Source of the DNA: Hippasteria phrygiana
Taxonomy: Eukaryota; Echinodermata; Asteroidea; Valvatida; Goniasteridae
DNA length: 64,000 nt
Assembly: GCA_037893225.1 (NCBI GenBank)
Contig: JAZGUH010000152.1
Span: 1,736,001 to 1,800,000 of the forward strand
Direction: 5' to 3'
This document shows, piece by piece, positions 34,601 to 39,878 of the stretch (position 1 is its first letter; each line of letters begins with the position of its first letter). A program made the translations under genes and the position numbers. A model generated the notes under the pieces. That model was not told the DNA's origin. It made no database searches and was given only the letters and a program-made list of their open reading frames with translations.

Positions 34601-35400
34601 CCTTTCATTCCGTACTGGAAAGTCGTCCGCTTCTAAACCTTTTTCATTCGTGTAATTTTACTTATTTTTCCATCCATAAATAATTCCGTGTTAGTGTATA
34701 GCTGCAGCGTGTCATAGAACAACAACAACCGTAGCAAAGTTTGAAGAAAATACGTTTTACGATCCGATTCGAGCCAGTACTTGTAATATTACGTTAAAAA
34801 GTTTGTAGTTTGTACTGCTCCAAGACGAAGATGGCGACCACCAACAACAAGACGACCAGTGCCACCGGCAGTGCTGTTGAAACTTCGAACATCAAAACAT
34901 TGCACATGTATTTGACCCGTCCCAGCATGCAACGCTCCCACAGAGCGCCCGCTCAGCAAGCAAGCGCATGTGTAATACCGAACTCAGTGACCTTTCGGAC
35001 TCGACACTTCCGTTCGAAAAGGTGGATCAAGCATAAGTGGGAACGCGACTTGCGGTTTCGTTGCGGTTGGACAACAGTCACACCAAAATGCCGGATCTTG
35101 ATCCACCTTTCCCCAATTCGAATGGGAACGCGGTCTATATGTGCATTCTTTCGCGTACTCAATCCATTTTGTGCATTACGCTTGGGTGCACAAGCCCGTA
35201 TTGGCGTAGGGGTTAAGCACTAATGGTTAATTTTGTTGTGCTTTCTCCTTGATTATGTTCCTTCAGCTTACCAGCAGAGTCCTTACCAGACGACCTTTGA
35301 CACCTCACTAAGACACCGTACACAACAACAGCAGCGCTCCCCCACCAAGCTATGGAGCACAGCCTACAGCCCGCAAGAAGGTGCTAGTCCACAGTATTAA
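7488..35400 (+). CDS. NUP210: NUP210 / gp210 nuclear pore membrane glycoprotein, C-terminal half (17 exons)
   Basis: The joined exons read through without a stop for about 878 codons, against about 1,890 residues in vertebrate NUP210, so the N-terminal half lies upstream of the window. The product is a type I membrane protein of the nuclear pore: a huge lumenal domain of Ig-like repeats, one transmembrane helix and a short tail towards the pore. Recognition rests on FPPLQLSPRNIT followed by GGPQPQS, on VKVKPVSY, on the NQT glycosylation site before it, on the RYFC motif and on the LWSTAY ending. All of these match the vertebrate protein as I remember it, in the same order. Several exons repeat an Ig-like (BIG2-type) pattern ending in SGLVxAxxxG or a variant. 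Every junction is GT-AG and the phases agree from exon to exon. The first base of the first visible exon completes a codon from an unseen exon. Introns run from 222 bp to 4.4 kb. Confidence 0.95.
7641..7843. repeat. 9-bp tandem array (TTCCTTCCG)n next to a splice donor
   Basis: About 22 units lie in intron 1, starting some 14 nt after the exon 1 donor. Single-unit deletions shift the phase twice. The pyrimidine-rich strand is the transcribed RNA sense. Confidence 0.9.
7850..7905. repeat. Shared 50-bp tail repeat, copy 1
   Basis: CACAAAATTTCCCATTCCCA followed by TTCACAGTGTTAACTTTCAA also occurs at 18598-18650 and 29450-29495. Confidence 0.7.
8031..8539 (+). mobile_element. hAT-like AGGGCTGT element, copy C
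   Basis: The left part (TGTCCCGAATATAGTGAATA) and the right end (TTTGAAAATGAACAAGCCCT) match copies B and D. A 17-bp segment is duplicated at 8200-8235. Confidence 0.65.
8636..8698 (+). CDS. NUP210: NUP210 visible exon 2
   Basis: This is a 63-nt exon of 21 codons, phase 0 at both ends, between TTTTGCAG and GTCAGG. It encodes VFPPLQLSPRNITLMVAGEF plus Q. FPPL and the RNIT glycosylation sequon are hallmarks of this part of NUP210. Confidence 0.92.
9180..9359 (+). CDS. NUP210: NUP210 visible exon 3
   Basis: This 180-nt exon has 60 codons, phase 0 at both ends, acceptor ATAAAG and donor GTAAGG. It contains GGPQPQS, which is nearly invariant in NUP210, then an Ig-like segment with ATSGLVKAQSLGHSRVTGKA. 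The following intron of 4,353 bp carries the 18-bp minisatellite. Confidence 0.95.
9965..10152 (-). mobile_element. SINE-B (tRNA-derived), minus strand
   Basis: The reverse complement reads from the SINE head through AGATCTTGGTGATACTACAG and a GGTTTGAGTCC B-box-like site, to TGTCCTTGAGCAAGAAACTT and the body with AAATGAGTACCTGTGAGGGC. The same order is seen on the plus strand at 25005-25165. Its head runs directly into the 18-bp array. Confidence 0.8.
10153..13014. repeat. 18-bp minisatellite (ACCACACGGCCACAGCAG), about 159 units
   Basis: A 2.86-kb array lies in NUP210 intron 3. Variant units mark a higher-order pattern: GTAG at 11023, 11239 and 11455 (216 bp apart) and ACCAAATGG near 11131, 11329 and 11545. 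Short units (GACCACAGCA) and CACCACAACAG units recur as blocks. Since 18 is a multiple of 3, long open frames appear on both strands; none is a gene. Confidence 0.97.
13020..13690. repeat. CCCGGGTAA-rich and tandem 75-bp repeats
   Basis: ATTCTCCGGGTTACCAT occurs near 13029 and 13435, and ACCCGGGTAA occurs several times to 13610. A TTAATAAGTATATTTTTATG unit with CTTAATGxAAGGCACCAGTC is duplicated at 13185-13295. This is probably MITE debris. Confidence 0.5.
13713..13925 (+). CDS. NUP210: NUP210 visible exon 4
   Basis: This exon has 71 codons, phase 0, acceptor CTTCTTCAG and donor GTAAGG. It encodes the segment around IKIHAPLLRLETDTEMPVYA and FGNVIPGLNFFWTVTNRDV. These parallel the vertebrate IRAPIMRM and FGNAVPGLTFHWSVTKRDV segments. 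Confidence 0.95.
14826..15238 (+). mobile_element. CAGGGTTCCCA element, copy 1
   Basis: The ends CAGGGTTCCCATGGGTCATG and ATTTCTGTGGGAACC are inverted. It is full of TGGAAAAGTCATGGAA motifs. A second copy lies at 31695-32013. Confidence 0.65.
15332..15562. repeat. 29-bp tandem array, 8 copies
   Basis: ATATGATTCGACGGTCAATA plus ACACACAAC repeats at exact 29-bp spacing. The first two units have CAACGG instead of CGACGG. Confidence 0.95.
15689..15844 (+). CDS. NUP210: NUP210 visible exon 5
   Basis: This exon has 52 codons, phase 0, preceded by a long T-rich tract and ACAG, with donor GTAGGT. It includes HNVAMRVHTLNPGEASLKLQ, an Ig-repeat edge equivalent to the vertebrate FAMNVLGRVKGRTGLRV region. 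A 29-bp tandem array ends about 125 bp upstream. Confidence 0.93.
15975..16792 (+). mobile_element. AAATGTAGTGTAC MITE family copy in intron 5
   Basis: The ends TAAATGTAGTGTACACGATT and ATCATGTACACTACATTTA are inverted. The interior shares CATGGCACCAGGTGTGCTGTC-type sequence with the copies at 36.2, 39.5, 40.6 and 60.2 kb. A nested inverted pair with TTTGATTTGGGTA/ACCCAAATCAAA lies at 16090-16350. Confidence 0.65.
16974..17277. mobile_element. Foldback element with a 12-bp tandem arm
   Basis: The left arm is a 12-bp array (CACAAGTCCTTT)n at 17006-17150. The core ACAAAGGAATGCCTTTGTCA is followed by an inverted short arm with GGGCTTGTGATGGACTTGTG. The same layout is seen at 19760-20129. Confidence 0.7.
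17297..17628. repeat. 27-bp tandem array, about 12 copies
   Basis: GGAAATGTCAATAGGAAAGA plus AGGCAGT repeats at exact 27-bp spacing, with two GGCTGT variants. It lies just before NUP210 exon 6. Confidence 0.95.
17720..17977 (+). CDS. NUP210: NUP210 visible exon 6 (BIG2-like Ig repeat)
   Basis: This exon has 86 codons, phase 0, acceptor CGGACAG and donor GTACAA. It encodes a complete Ig-like module: VFERLELV at the start, YIKTNRDGSARMSYSVL, then ISRQ-type GLVSAGARTGQTTVMATA and the glycosylation site VNQTLVVLVK. Vertebrate NUP210 has the matching IKLQTNRDGAASLSYRVL and ANQTIIVAVKV. A 27-bp tandem array ends about 90 bp upstream. Confidence 0.96.
18026..18125 (+). mobile_element. SINE-A (tRNA-derived), plus-strand copy
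   Basis: An A-box-like TAGCTCAGTTGGTGG and a B-box GGTTCGAATCC are followed by TGCTCCTGCCAG and a TTTTTTGTTCACTTTG tail. The anticodon arm does not fold as a true tRNA. Related copies lie at 21.5, 24.1, 52.4 and 61.7 kb. Confidence 0.75.
18420..18650. repeat. TTTTCAC-rich repeat with shared tail, copy 2
   Basis: GTGGGAAAA-type short repeats, a G run, then the AATTTCCCATTCCCATTCAC tail. It is related to 29165-29495. Confidence 0.6.
18651..19035 (+). mobile_element. hAT-like AGGGCTGT element, copy D
   Basis: Complete ends TAGGGCTGTCCC and GAACAGCCCTA are inverted. The interior matches copies B, C and E. It has no coding capacity. Confidence 0.7.
19118..19293 (+). CDS. NUP210: NUP210 visible exon 7
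   Basis: This 176-nt exon is phase 0 in and leaves 2 nt of a split Arg codon. It begins VKPVSYMAVHSTTNL and continues with PVGMALSFAVGFYDNVGDQF, matching vertebrate PVSYLRVS and [20 protein letters not shown]. The acceptor is TGTGTAG and the donor GTACAA. Confidence 0.95.
19760..20129. mobile_element. Foldback element with an 11-bp tandem arm
   Basis: CAGTGATGTAGTCGAGACCA at the left is exactly inverted at the right end (GGTCTCGACTACATCACTG). The right arm is lengthened by about 17 copies of GATGGTCTTGT. The core CATGACAAAGGAATGC is shared with the 17-kb element. Confidence 0.8.
20379..20463 (+). CDS. NUP210: NUP210 visible exon 8
   Basis: This is a short exon: one base completing Arg, then 28 codons from FDLLRLQAGPDNGTFVARAA to GSTIFK. 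It has an NGT sequon and an Ig-strand pattern. The acceptor is CTATTAG and the donor GTCAGA. It joins in frame to VWDRNSPW of exon 9, like vertebrate LLRVWDAEHPG. Confidence 0.92.
20640..21150 (+). mobile_element. LINE ORF2 C-terminal remnant in intron 8
   Basis: The translation gives LSLFYKYFHGKCSTGLSSLV and later SVSLWNSLPGACFPSSYDLS with FKRNINSYLLC. This is the conserved end of a CR1/Jockey-type polymerase. Frame breaks and a stop separate the parts. Confidence 0.75.
21500..21620 (-). mobile_element. SINE-A copy, minus strand
   Basis: CAAGGGAAACTGACTAGG, then AACAAAGAAACTGGCAGGAG and CGGGATTCGAACCTG, is the reverse of the 18-kb SINE. Confidence 0.7.
21851..22016. repeat. Near-perfect 166-bp palindrome (foldback MITE)
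   Basis: Arms of about 75 bp run from GGGGATAAAAGTGTGATGAC to ATCACATTTTTATCCCC around a short GC-rich loop at about 21930. Only a few positions differ. A further inverted pair CATTCATAAATGCC/GGCATTTATGAATG (22016, 22396) begins at its right edge. Confidence 0.85.
22016..22409. mobile_element. Inverted-repeat segment with CpG-rich interior
   Basis: It is bounded by CATTCATAAATGCC and its exact inverse. The interior has many CG dinucleotides (GCGCGTGCGCGTACG-like) and three GTTTAAAC-type sites near 22310. Confidence 0.45.
22522..22651 (+). CDS. NUP210: NUP210 visible exon 9
   Basis: This exon has 43 codons plus 1 nt, acceptor ACATATAG and donor GTAGGT. It encodes VWDRNSPWIEDYVNIPVGSV followed by FVVGDVICFRSPLLTVE, parallel to vertebrate VWDAEHPGLSDFMPLPV and VVGDVLCLATVL. 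Confidence 0.95.
22850..23062. mobile_element. SINE-C remnants flanking a hAT insertion
   Basis: GGCGGGACTCGAACCCATGA (minus-strand B-box) and a plus-strand start CCGGCAAGCTCGG lie left of the hAT element. The plus-strand copy resumes at 23707. Confidence 0.5.
23063..23698. mobile_element. hAT-type non-autonomous element with perfect 8-bp duplication
   Basis: The ends TAGGCCTGTGC and GCACAGGCCTA are inverted. AAGCTCGG stands on both sides (23055-23062 and 23699-23706). The interior has GGGTACCCGAACC-type motifs shared with 28035-28645. Confidence 0.88.
23699..23800 (+). mobile_element. SINE-C (tRNA-derived), interrupted copy
   Basis: GGTGGTCGAGTGGTTAA resembles a Leu/Ser-type A-box, and GTGGGTTCGAATCCCA is a B-box. 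The five-base anticodon-type loop makes a working tRNA unlikely. Confidence 0.6.
23968..24104 (+). CDS. NUP210: NUP210 visible exon 10
   Basis: Two bases complete Gly, then come 45 codons from QRGTWGSTASSVLQLDSNSG to ATYSE. This is the next Ig-like repeat, with the SGVAVATRPGQTTL signature that matches vertebrate KTGVAVARAVGSVTVYY. The acceptor is CAACCAG and the donor GTAATG. Confidence 0.94.
24120..24262 (-). mobile_element. SINE-A copy, minus strand, in intron 10
   Basis: CCACAAGGGAAACTGACTAG, then AACTGGCAGGAGCGGGATTC and ACCTCCGGAATACCGTACCG, cover tail and head. It fills most of the 238-bp intron and ends about 80 bp before exon 11. Confidence 0.8.
24343..24466 (+). CDS. NUP210: NUP210 visible exon 11
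   Basis: This exon has 41 codons plus 1 nt and runs from INIVPIKKIALEKEAVPFFT to MDSSLK. It lies only 238 bp after exon 10. The acceptor AAAATTAG follows a T-rich stretch and the donor is GTAAAC. It is less conserved, but the frame is required by its neighbours. Confidence 0.88.
24555..24770. repeat. Dispersed repeat with AACCTGTCAAAATCCAACAC, copy 1
   Basis: About 215 bp match 32457-32660 closely, including CTTTGGACxTGGACA and GCATCATAGCTCCATGTAAA. Confidence 0.8.
25005..25121 (+). mobile_element. SINE-B head, plus strand
   Basis: It starts ACTGTGGCCTCACGGTGTAG and includes GTGGGTTCGAG (B-box) and TGTCCTTGAGCAAGACACTT. The body follows as the 179-bp array. Confidence 0.8.
25122..26374 (+). 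repeat. 7 x 179-bp tandem array of the SINE-B body
   Basis: The GGTTGCTTCTCTCCACCCAG start recurs at 25122 (with A for the first G), 25301, 25480, 25659, 25838, 26017 and 26196, exactly 179 bp apart. Odd units have CTCCCCAAAGAG and even units CTCCCTAAAGAG. Units 4 and 6 also share CCAATAATTT. Confidence 0.97.
26747..26893 (+). CDS. NUP210: NUP210 visible exon 12
   Basis: The exon is 147 nt (2 + 144 + 1). It encodes GDNCSRDLVRLQHDFPSPPI, then VCQLGFKDRGV and FHTFPGFSAET. The two cysteines and the FxxxPGF motif correspond to the vertebrate segment with LISCQSQF. The acceptor is GTTGCAG and the donor GTAAGT. Confidence 0.92.
26986..27155. mobile_element. MITE filling intron 12
   Basis: AAGGTTTATACTTCACGC and GTGAAGTATGAACTGGCCTT are inverted ends. 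AACGCGAAGCGACTTTATGA and its counterpart form the inner arms. It begins 93 bp after exon 12 and ends 51 bp before exon 13. Confidence 0.7.
27207..27460 (+). CDS. NUP210: NUP210 visible exon 13
   Basis: Two bases complete Gly, then come 84 codons starting RYFCGVTQLQSKHTASYLAT and ending VEATLKALR, phase 0. RYFC matches vertebrate QYFCSIT. The acceptor is ATTTTCAG and the donor GTCAGT. The 313-bp intron before it is about half filled by a MITE. Confidence 0.93.
27775..27880. mobile_element. Foldback family fragment in intron 13
   Basis: GGTCTTTATTACAGTTCATT and GTGATGGTCTTG repeats match the element at 19760-20129. Confidence 0.55.
28035..28645. mobile_element. hAT-like element with TAGGGGTGTGCAT ends
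   Basis: TAGGGGTGTGCAT and ATGCACACCCCTA are inverted ends. The interior has GGGTACCCGGGTACCCG. The flanks TCTGGATT and GATAGATT match only in part, so the target duplication is not clear. Confidence 0.65.
28667..29072. mobile_element. Tigger/pogo-like MITE with GTGGAACGCCGCTATA ends
   Basis: GTGGAACGCCGCTATAACGA and TATAGCGGCGTTCCAC are inverted. The interior repeats CTATACCGAACA. A left fragment of the same family, beginning CAGTGGAACGCCGCTATA after TA, is at 37836-37920. Confidence 0.75.
29165..29495. repeat. TTTTCACGCCTTTTCAC repeat with shared tail, copy 3
   Basis: A run of diverged AAGTGGGAAAACATTTTCAC units of about 33 bp ends with the 50-bp tail also seen near 7.9 and 18.6 kb. Confidence 0.65.
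29630..29802. repeat. Fragment of the AAAGGTAGT MITE family
   Basis: ATTTCACAGGATGCTTGAGA and TTTGCAAATGTTGTGTATTA with ACCTTTA match the right half of the elements at 39.5 and 60.2 kb. Confidence 0.6.
29817..29981 (+). mobile_element. MITE with GAGTACCGAAGT termini, copy 2, next to exon 14
   Basis: The interior matches 6789-6965. The right end CACTTCGGTACTTTATTCC lies 7-8 bp before the exon 14 acceptor AG. Confidence 0.7.
29989..30208 (+). CDS. NUP210: NUP210 visible exon 14
   Basis: This exon has 73 codons plus 1 nt, from VSVADTQLIEVTKPYSISAN to EQPSP. It is the last lumenal Ig-like stretch; GQKLVIPVGINMV resembles vertebrate NQAIAIPVTVAFV. A transposon-derived repeat ends about 8 bp before the exon, so the acceptor tract is repeat-adjacent. 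Confidence 0.94.
30252..30312. repeat. 11-bp tandem repeat (GATCTCGGCCC), about 4 copies
   Basis: This is a short GC-rich array inside the 222-bp intron 14. Confidence 0.75.
30431..30541 (+). CDS. NUP210: NUP210 visible exon 15 (transmembrane)
   Basis: This 111-nt exon encodes the single membrane helix, YWILLLIIILAMAGIVLIC, with the last Cys codon completed in the next exon. It follows a short lumenal stalk. The position close to the C-terminus is typical of gp210, where this helix targets the protein to the pore membrane. The donor is GTAAGT. Confidence 0.96.
30601..31081 (-). mobile_element. hAT-like AGGGCTGT element, copy E
   Basis: It is full length: TAGGGCTGTTCATTTTTGAA to GGGACAGCCCTA. 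The flanks CAAAGGAC and CAAAAGGC match at 6 of 8 positions. Confidence 0.7.
31695..32013 (+). mobile_element. CAGGGTTC element, copy 2
   Basis: The ends CAGGGTTCTTACGGGTCATG and TTTTTGTGGGAACCCTG are inverted. The interior matches 14826-15238 with a deletion. Confidence 0.7.
32232..32342 (+). CDS. NUP210: NUP210 visible exon 16 (start of pore-side tail)
   Basis: This 111-nt exon encodes YHLFLAPRYYAVPPNSGVFL and a proline-rich run (TPPPGAPPPYLSQSP). Vertebrate NUP210 has YHTVCTPRDLAVP at the same place. The acceptor is TTTCTTAG and the donor GTGAGT. Confidence 0.95.
32457..32660. repeat. Dispersed repeat with AACCTGTCAAAATCCAACAC, copy 2
   Basis: It is the partner of 24555-24770, at about 90% identity by eye. 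Confidence 0.8.
32824..32888. repeat. 20-bp tandem repeat, 3 copies
   Basis: CGATTCCCAGCAGACGTCCG repeats at 32824, 32844 and 32864. Confidence 0.85.
33003..33402. mobile_element. MITE with CAGGGTATCTGCA ends
   Basis: CAGGGTATCTGCAGG and CATGCAAATACCCTG are inverted. TTAAAAAGTCTTAAA lies just inside both ends. Confidence 0.65.
33541..33970. repeat. 23-bp tandem array, about 18 copies
   Basis: GACCGGCTGATGTTTGTGCG plus ATT repeats at 23-bp spacing, with rare G and C variants. There are no spacers, so this is a minisatellite and not CRISPR. Confidence 0.95.
34120..35136. mobile_element. About 1-kb inverted-repeat element in the last NUP210 intron
   Basis: GACCCCGTTCCCACTAGATC and TTCGAATGGGAACGCGGTCT are inverted ends. 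GGTGGATC/GATCCACC palindromes fill the first 270 bp. The interior includes AAGACGAAGATGGCGACCAC, a promoter-proximal-looking start. Confidence 0.6.
35267..35400 (+). CDS. NUP210: NUP210 last exon (C-terminal tail, stop TAA)
   Basis: One split Ala codon and 43 codons lead to the TAA stop. The tail is rich in Gln, Ser and Pro, with a QQQQ run, and ends KLWSTAYSPQEGASPQY. The LWSxAY motif is shared with the vertebrate C-terminus. The acceptor is CTTCAG after a T-rich tract. Confidence 0.95.
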
Positions 35401-35468
35401 CCCTGGCGTAAATGTATATTCTGCATTCCGATCCCTCTTTAATCATGTCTAGTCAGGGATCATTTCAT

Positions 35469-35876
35469 ATGTGACCCGCTCTACAAAAAAGGGTATTATG
35501 TCGCACTATGTGAAAACACACACAGGGCTGTTCTATGTGAAGCGGGCGAAAATATCTTAACCTAAGTGATTTTTTTTTTGGGGGGTTTGTTGGCTTCTGT
35601 TATATCTATATTTTCATAATTTATTTTCAGAAACAATAATATTGATGAATAAAGATGAAAGGCCTAATGTTTAAAGGCCTATATCTCTAAACGCACTTCT
35701 GTTAAATTTGAAAATAGGAGTATACAAATGTCAAGATATCTCGAGAACGCAAAATGCCACAGGGGTCAAACCTACACCAAATTAAAGCTTAGGATGTGAC
35801 AAATTCAACTATGTATATATTAACTCTGTTTTCAAATTTTGTGACATAAAACCTCTTTTTGCAGAGCCGGTCACAT
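35469..35876. mobile_element. MITE in the NUP210 3' region (GTGACCCGCTCT ends)
   Basis: ATGTGACCCGCTCTACAAAA and TTTTTGCAGAGCCGGTCACAT are inverted. It contains the AATAAA at 35648. Confidence 0.65.
35648..35653 (+). promoter_or_regulatory. Candidate poly(A) signal of NUP210 (AATAAA)
   Basis: This is the first AATAAA after the NUP210 stop, 248 bp downstream. It lies inside the MITE at 35469-35876, so the mRNA end may be supplied by the transposon. Confidence 0.4.
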
Positions 35877-36219
35877 ATTGTCTGAAAGCGGTATCGATTG
35901 CAGTTTTTATTTGTGGTACCGCCTAGCTGGCTGATATAATGAGCTCATTCTATCCAGGTCAGTGCAAAAATGCAGTTTCGTCACTGCAATATTCATGAGG
36001 AGAGTGTGGTCCTCTGACAGCGAGTGCTTTACAGAGAATCCTATTGCGGCATCACTAAAGGCCGGTCCATTTTTAGCGGTCCTTGGTACGGAAAAGGACA
36101 CGCAGTGCGTAAACAAAGTACGCGCACACATTTTTAAAGTGCAGTCGCACCGAGTGTGAACCGGTCTTAATCCACTGGCTGCCCAGTTAATTCACCTCGG
36201 TGGGGAATTCCAGAGTTTC
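35877..36219. other. Stretch with repeat pieces, no gene
   Basis: GTCTGAAAGCGGTATCGATT is shared with intron 3 (9377-9398). Nothing else is recognised. Confidence 0.4.
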
Positions 36220-36706
36220 AAGCCAGCTATTGGTAATCCTCCAATTTCTTTTTACCGAATTATTACGAAATACCTTACTAGACTGTAAGTTAATAGTAGT
36301 ATCAATCATCTTGTGAAATTATGGCACCAGGTGTGCTGTCGTTGTCAAGAAAAGTGGAAATTTATATCGTTTTCCAACGATTTCCAGCTGAAAATCGTTG
36401 GAAAACTGCCCTGTAGCCTTTAGTCAAGGCGCGCATGGCTACCCGGACGAGTGGCGCGCCCCGGACATGCTGGCATCCGGGGCGCGTCACGCGTCCAGGT
36501 AACCACGCGCGCGCCTTGACTAAAGGCTATCATCCGCCCGACGGTTAAAAACGAGTGCCGTTTTTCTCTCGCTTTTTTCGCCATCCAACAACGCCAAACT
36601 TTGAACAGGTCAGTGGAACGATATTTCCTATAAAATACCAACACCCAAATCCACCCATTTCTGAAAATTGCAACAATGACCAATCATGTACACTACATTT
36701 AAACAT
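36220..36706 (+). mobile_element. AAATGTAGT MITE family copy with nested GC-rich MITE
   Basis: It is closely similar to 15975-16792, ending ATCATGTACACTACATTTA. A second element (36414-36529) interrupts it. Downstream sequence to 36845 is also shared with 16860-16960. Confidence 0.65.
36414..36529. mobile_element. Nested 116-bp GC-rich MITE
   Basis: TAGCCTTTAGTCAAGGCGCG and its inverse CGCGCCTTGACTAAAGGCTA bound a GC-rich hairpin. Confidence 0.75.
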
Positions 36707-36993
36707 TCCTTGCAGCAAGACCTCCACTAATAGGGTTCTGTGTCCATGGTCTGACCGCTGCAAACTAGAAATCTTTGACAAGCCGACTGGGCTTTAATGA
36801 GCTCCAAGCTCCAGTTTTGACCTCATGATTATTCAGTTATTCAAGCCGCCTGGCTTCCCATTCATCCAGCAAGGTTTGAGGTAAAGGAACGCGGAGCCGG
36901 AAAGAAAAACAGCGGTACCGCATCTGGACAATATGAAAAGCTCCCTTACCCGCCACTGCTGTATTTTAGAAATGAAGTCCAATATCAGCCGTG

Positions 36994-37106
36994 CGTTCCA
37001 CTCACGCGAACAAATGCAAACGTTCGCCAATTTTTTGTGCACATCCAATGGAAAATTGTTCGTGTAGTTGGCGAACGTTCGCATTGTTCGTGTGAGTGTA
37101 ACGCGC
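36994..37106. mobile_element. Hairpin MITE with GCGTTCCACTCACGC ends, copy 1
   Basis: GCGTTCCACTCACGCGAAC and CATTGTTCGTGTGAGTGTAACGC-type ends are inverted, with CAAACGTTCGCCAA/TTGGCGAACGTT inside. A shorter relative is at 44578-44650. Confidence 0.65.
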
Positions 37107-37309
37107 CCTGGGAGTCTACAGGTTCTTGCCTTGAATGTCATTGCACAAGTGGCTGTGACTTTGGTACGGTGTCTGATCTGCAAAGCAAATGTTTAACCTG
37201 TTTATTGCAGTTGAAGAAAATTCACAAGGAGCTAGGCACCAGTCTACATTTTCCCAAATGGCAACAGAATCATGAACACATGGCTATGCCCTCGTGTCTG
37301 GTAACTTGA

Positions 37310-38625
37310 ACTCTCCATTTGAAATCACGGTTTATTGGTTTTTGTTTAAGTTTGATAGTCTGTTGATGATTGAGAGCTATGCAATGATAAAAATCAGGAA
37401 GAGAGTTTTGTATTGGGCCAAAATATTAAAGTTGGTTTTTGAGGGTATTTAAGTTTTCCTAATTTGATTAAATTAACAAGTATTATCGGTTGCTGGTAAA
37501 ATTACTTTCGTACAAAATTTTTTTGGACTTAAGGAAAGGAATTCACGTGTATAAAAATGACATGCGACGTGTGTTACTGTTGCGTAGGTTTATACAGACC
37601 TGCCAACCAGTATGGATTTTTCGAACGGAAATTCACACAAAAATATGGAAGTATGAGTTTTATGAAATCCGACCACAATAATGTTTTGTCAGGTATATTA
37701 TGCTATTATACTGCGCGTGTACTGGCTTATTGCGATCCCAACTGAACGGATGCAACTTTAGCTTTGAAGACACAAAAATAAGGAGACGGTCCATCCAGCA
37801 CGTGGATTCGTTAAACTCACCAGGCACACGGTGTACAGTGGAACGCCGCTATACTGAACACTGCTTTACTTGGCTCCCAAATTTTGTGTACAAAACTTAC
37901 CGAACATTGTTGTTGAAAAAAAAGAGCTGGTGTGCTAACCAAAGCTCCGGTGATTTTTTGTTTCGGTATCGAACATGATTTTATGGCAGTTATGTTGTAG
38001 GACACACACACATACAAAAATACATCCGATAATATTACCGGTATGTGCCAAACTCTAAAGGGCCGGTGTCATATGAATATCCGACTCCCATGAAATATTG
38101 TGTTGTCCCGAGAGATTGTTTGGAAAAAATCACTCGGGTGGGACTCGTCGGTGGAGGGCAAAACCCAATATTGAATTTACATCATCCCGGTGCAAAATTC
38201 CATCTTATGAATCTTGACATTGTTCCGCAACCTATAAATTTACATCCAGAATTTTAGCTTGCGTGTTCTCGTTGTTTGTGGACAATGGTTCTGCTGTGTG
38301 CTCATCAACGAGTCCAAGTTTAATGCTGAAGTGGTTGCATAGTGCAATCTTTAGTGTTGTTCTTATTGTATTGTTTTGGGGTATGTTTATTGGAAGTTCG
38401 GAATCATCATTCCATATTGTAACATTCCTTTGTAGTTTAGGCTGTTTTTGAGGTAAGAAATGTCAATAAAATGTAACTAGAAAATCAATTCAATCATGTA
38501 AAAGTGTTTGTTTTTTTGTTTTGTTTTGTTTGTTTGGTCTAATTTGCCAATACAATGACATTACGAATACTACAAATTGATTGGGAGCCCAATCGAAGAT
38601 AAACTGACAGAAATATCGCAATATT
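37310..38625. other. AT-rich stretch without a recognised gene
   Basis: It contains the pogo-like fragment at 37836-37920 and an AATAAA near 38465. No supported coding region is seen. Confidence 0.4.
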
Positions 38626-39310
38626 TCCATAATTTTGAAAATATTAAATATTAAAAAATATTTATCAAAAACCTATTAATCCTAGACATCTGAAATTGCA
38701 AAGATGAAGTCTCCATTTCATGCCATATCTGTGCTCAAGTTTTACAGGAAACTTTTTACTTGACCTATTAAAAAATGACAACTCGTACTTTTTTGTCCAT
38801 TTTGGCAAACAAAATGACATTTTCCAAATCTGATTGAAATGGACTCGGGACCTAATTTCGAGCGTAATCAAAGACGGCAATATCGCAATATTTTAATAAT
38901 TTGTGAAATCAAACTTTTCAAGATTTTGGGAAAAATATGAAAAATTAAAGTTCATAAATAATAAGATTATAGTTGATCCAAGACATCTGAAATTGCACAT
39001 CTGCCATCTTCATTCCATTCTCTATCTATTCGACAGTTTGAAGGCAACCTATTTTTTTTACCTGAACAAAATGGCAATTGCCATTTTTGTCTATTTTGGA
39101 CCAAAATGACATTTTCCAATTTTACCATAGTCGATTCTAGAGAACTGTGATAGTGGCAGAAACCCATTTGGAGAGTGATAAAATCATATCTGATAGAACA
39201 AAAATTAACTTTTTCAAGATTTTCGGAAAATATGAAAAATTTAAATGCATACCCAATAAAATTATGGTTGATCCAAGACATATGAAATTGCACATCTGAC
39301 ATTCCATTCT
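38626..39310. repeat. Diverged tandem repeat of about 295 bp, 3 copies
   Basis: GATCCAAGACATCTGAAATT-type sequence recurs at about 38685, 38980 and 39275, followed by CATTCCATTCTCT and a CAAAATGACATTTTCCAA segment. Confidence 0.65.
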
Positions 39311-39506
39311 CTGTCTTTATTACATGTATCTTATCAATATAATTACATTAATGTATATATGTTGATATGTTACAACGTAATGTTATTAGACGGTTACTAC
39401 TGTAAAATATTTTAAATTATTGCAACTGTTTTTATCGTGTACAGTATAAATTACTTTGATGTTTATTTTGCCTTGCACATGGCACAGATAATTGATTTAT
39501 AAAGAT

Positions 39507-39878
39507 TAAAGGTAGTATGCACGATTTGCTTTTTGCTGTAATTTTCAGAAATAAATAGATTAGGGGGTTAGTATTTTTTAGCGTGGTAGTAAATACTGTA
39601 GTAGTCTGGTTCCCTGACCATACTTTAGACAAAACGGAGCAATTTATAGAGACGTGGAATTATCAGGTCGGGGAACGAGACTATTTCCAACGATTGTCGG
39701 CTGACAATCGTTGGAAAAACGATATAAATTTCCACTTTTCTTGAAAACGACAGCACACCAGGTGCCATGATTTCACAGGATGCCTGAGACTGCTATTTAA
39801 TACAGTCTAGTACGGTATTTCGTAATAATTCAGTAGTTTTGTTTTTTGATGTTTGCAAATGTTGTATACTACCTTTAA
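39507..39878 (+). mobile_element. AAAGGTAGTATGC MITE, complete copy
   Basis: AAAGGTAGTATGCACGATTT and GTTGTATACTACCTTT are inverted. The interior has the TTCCAACGATTGTCGGCTGA hairpin and GGTGCCATGATTTCACAGGA. Confidence 0.75.

Noticed and set aside
37211..37309. Possible last exon (LKKIHKELGTSLHFPKWQQN then a stop)
   Set aside because: The acceptor TTATTGCAG is good, but there is no partner exon and no recognised family, and its surroundings are MITEs. Evidence is too thin to list.
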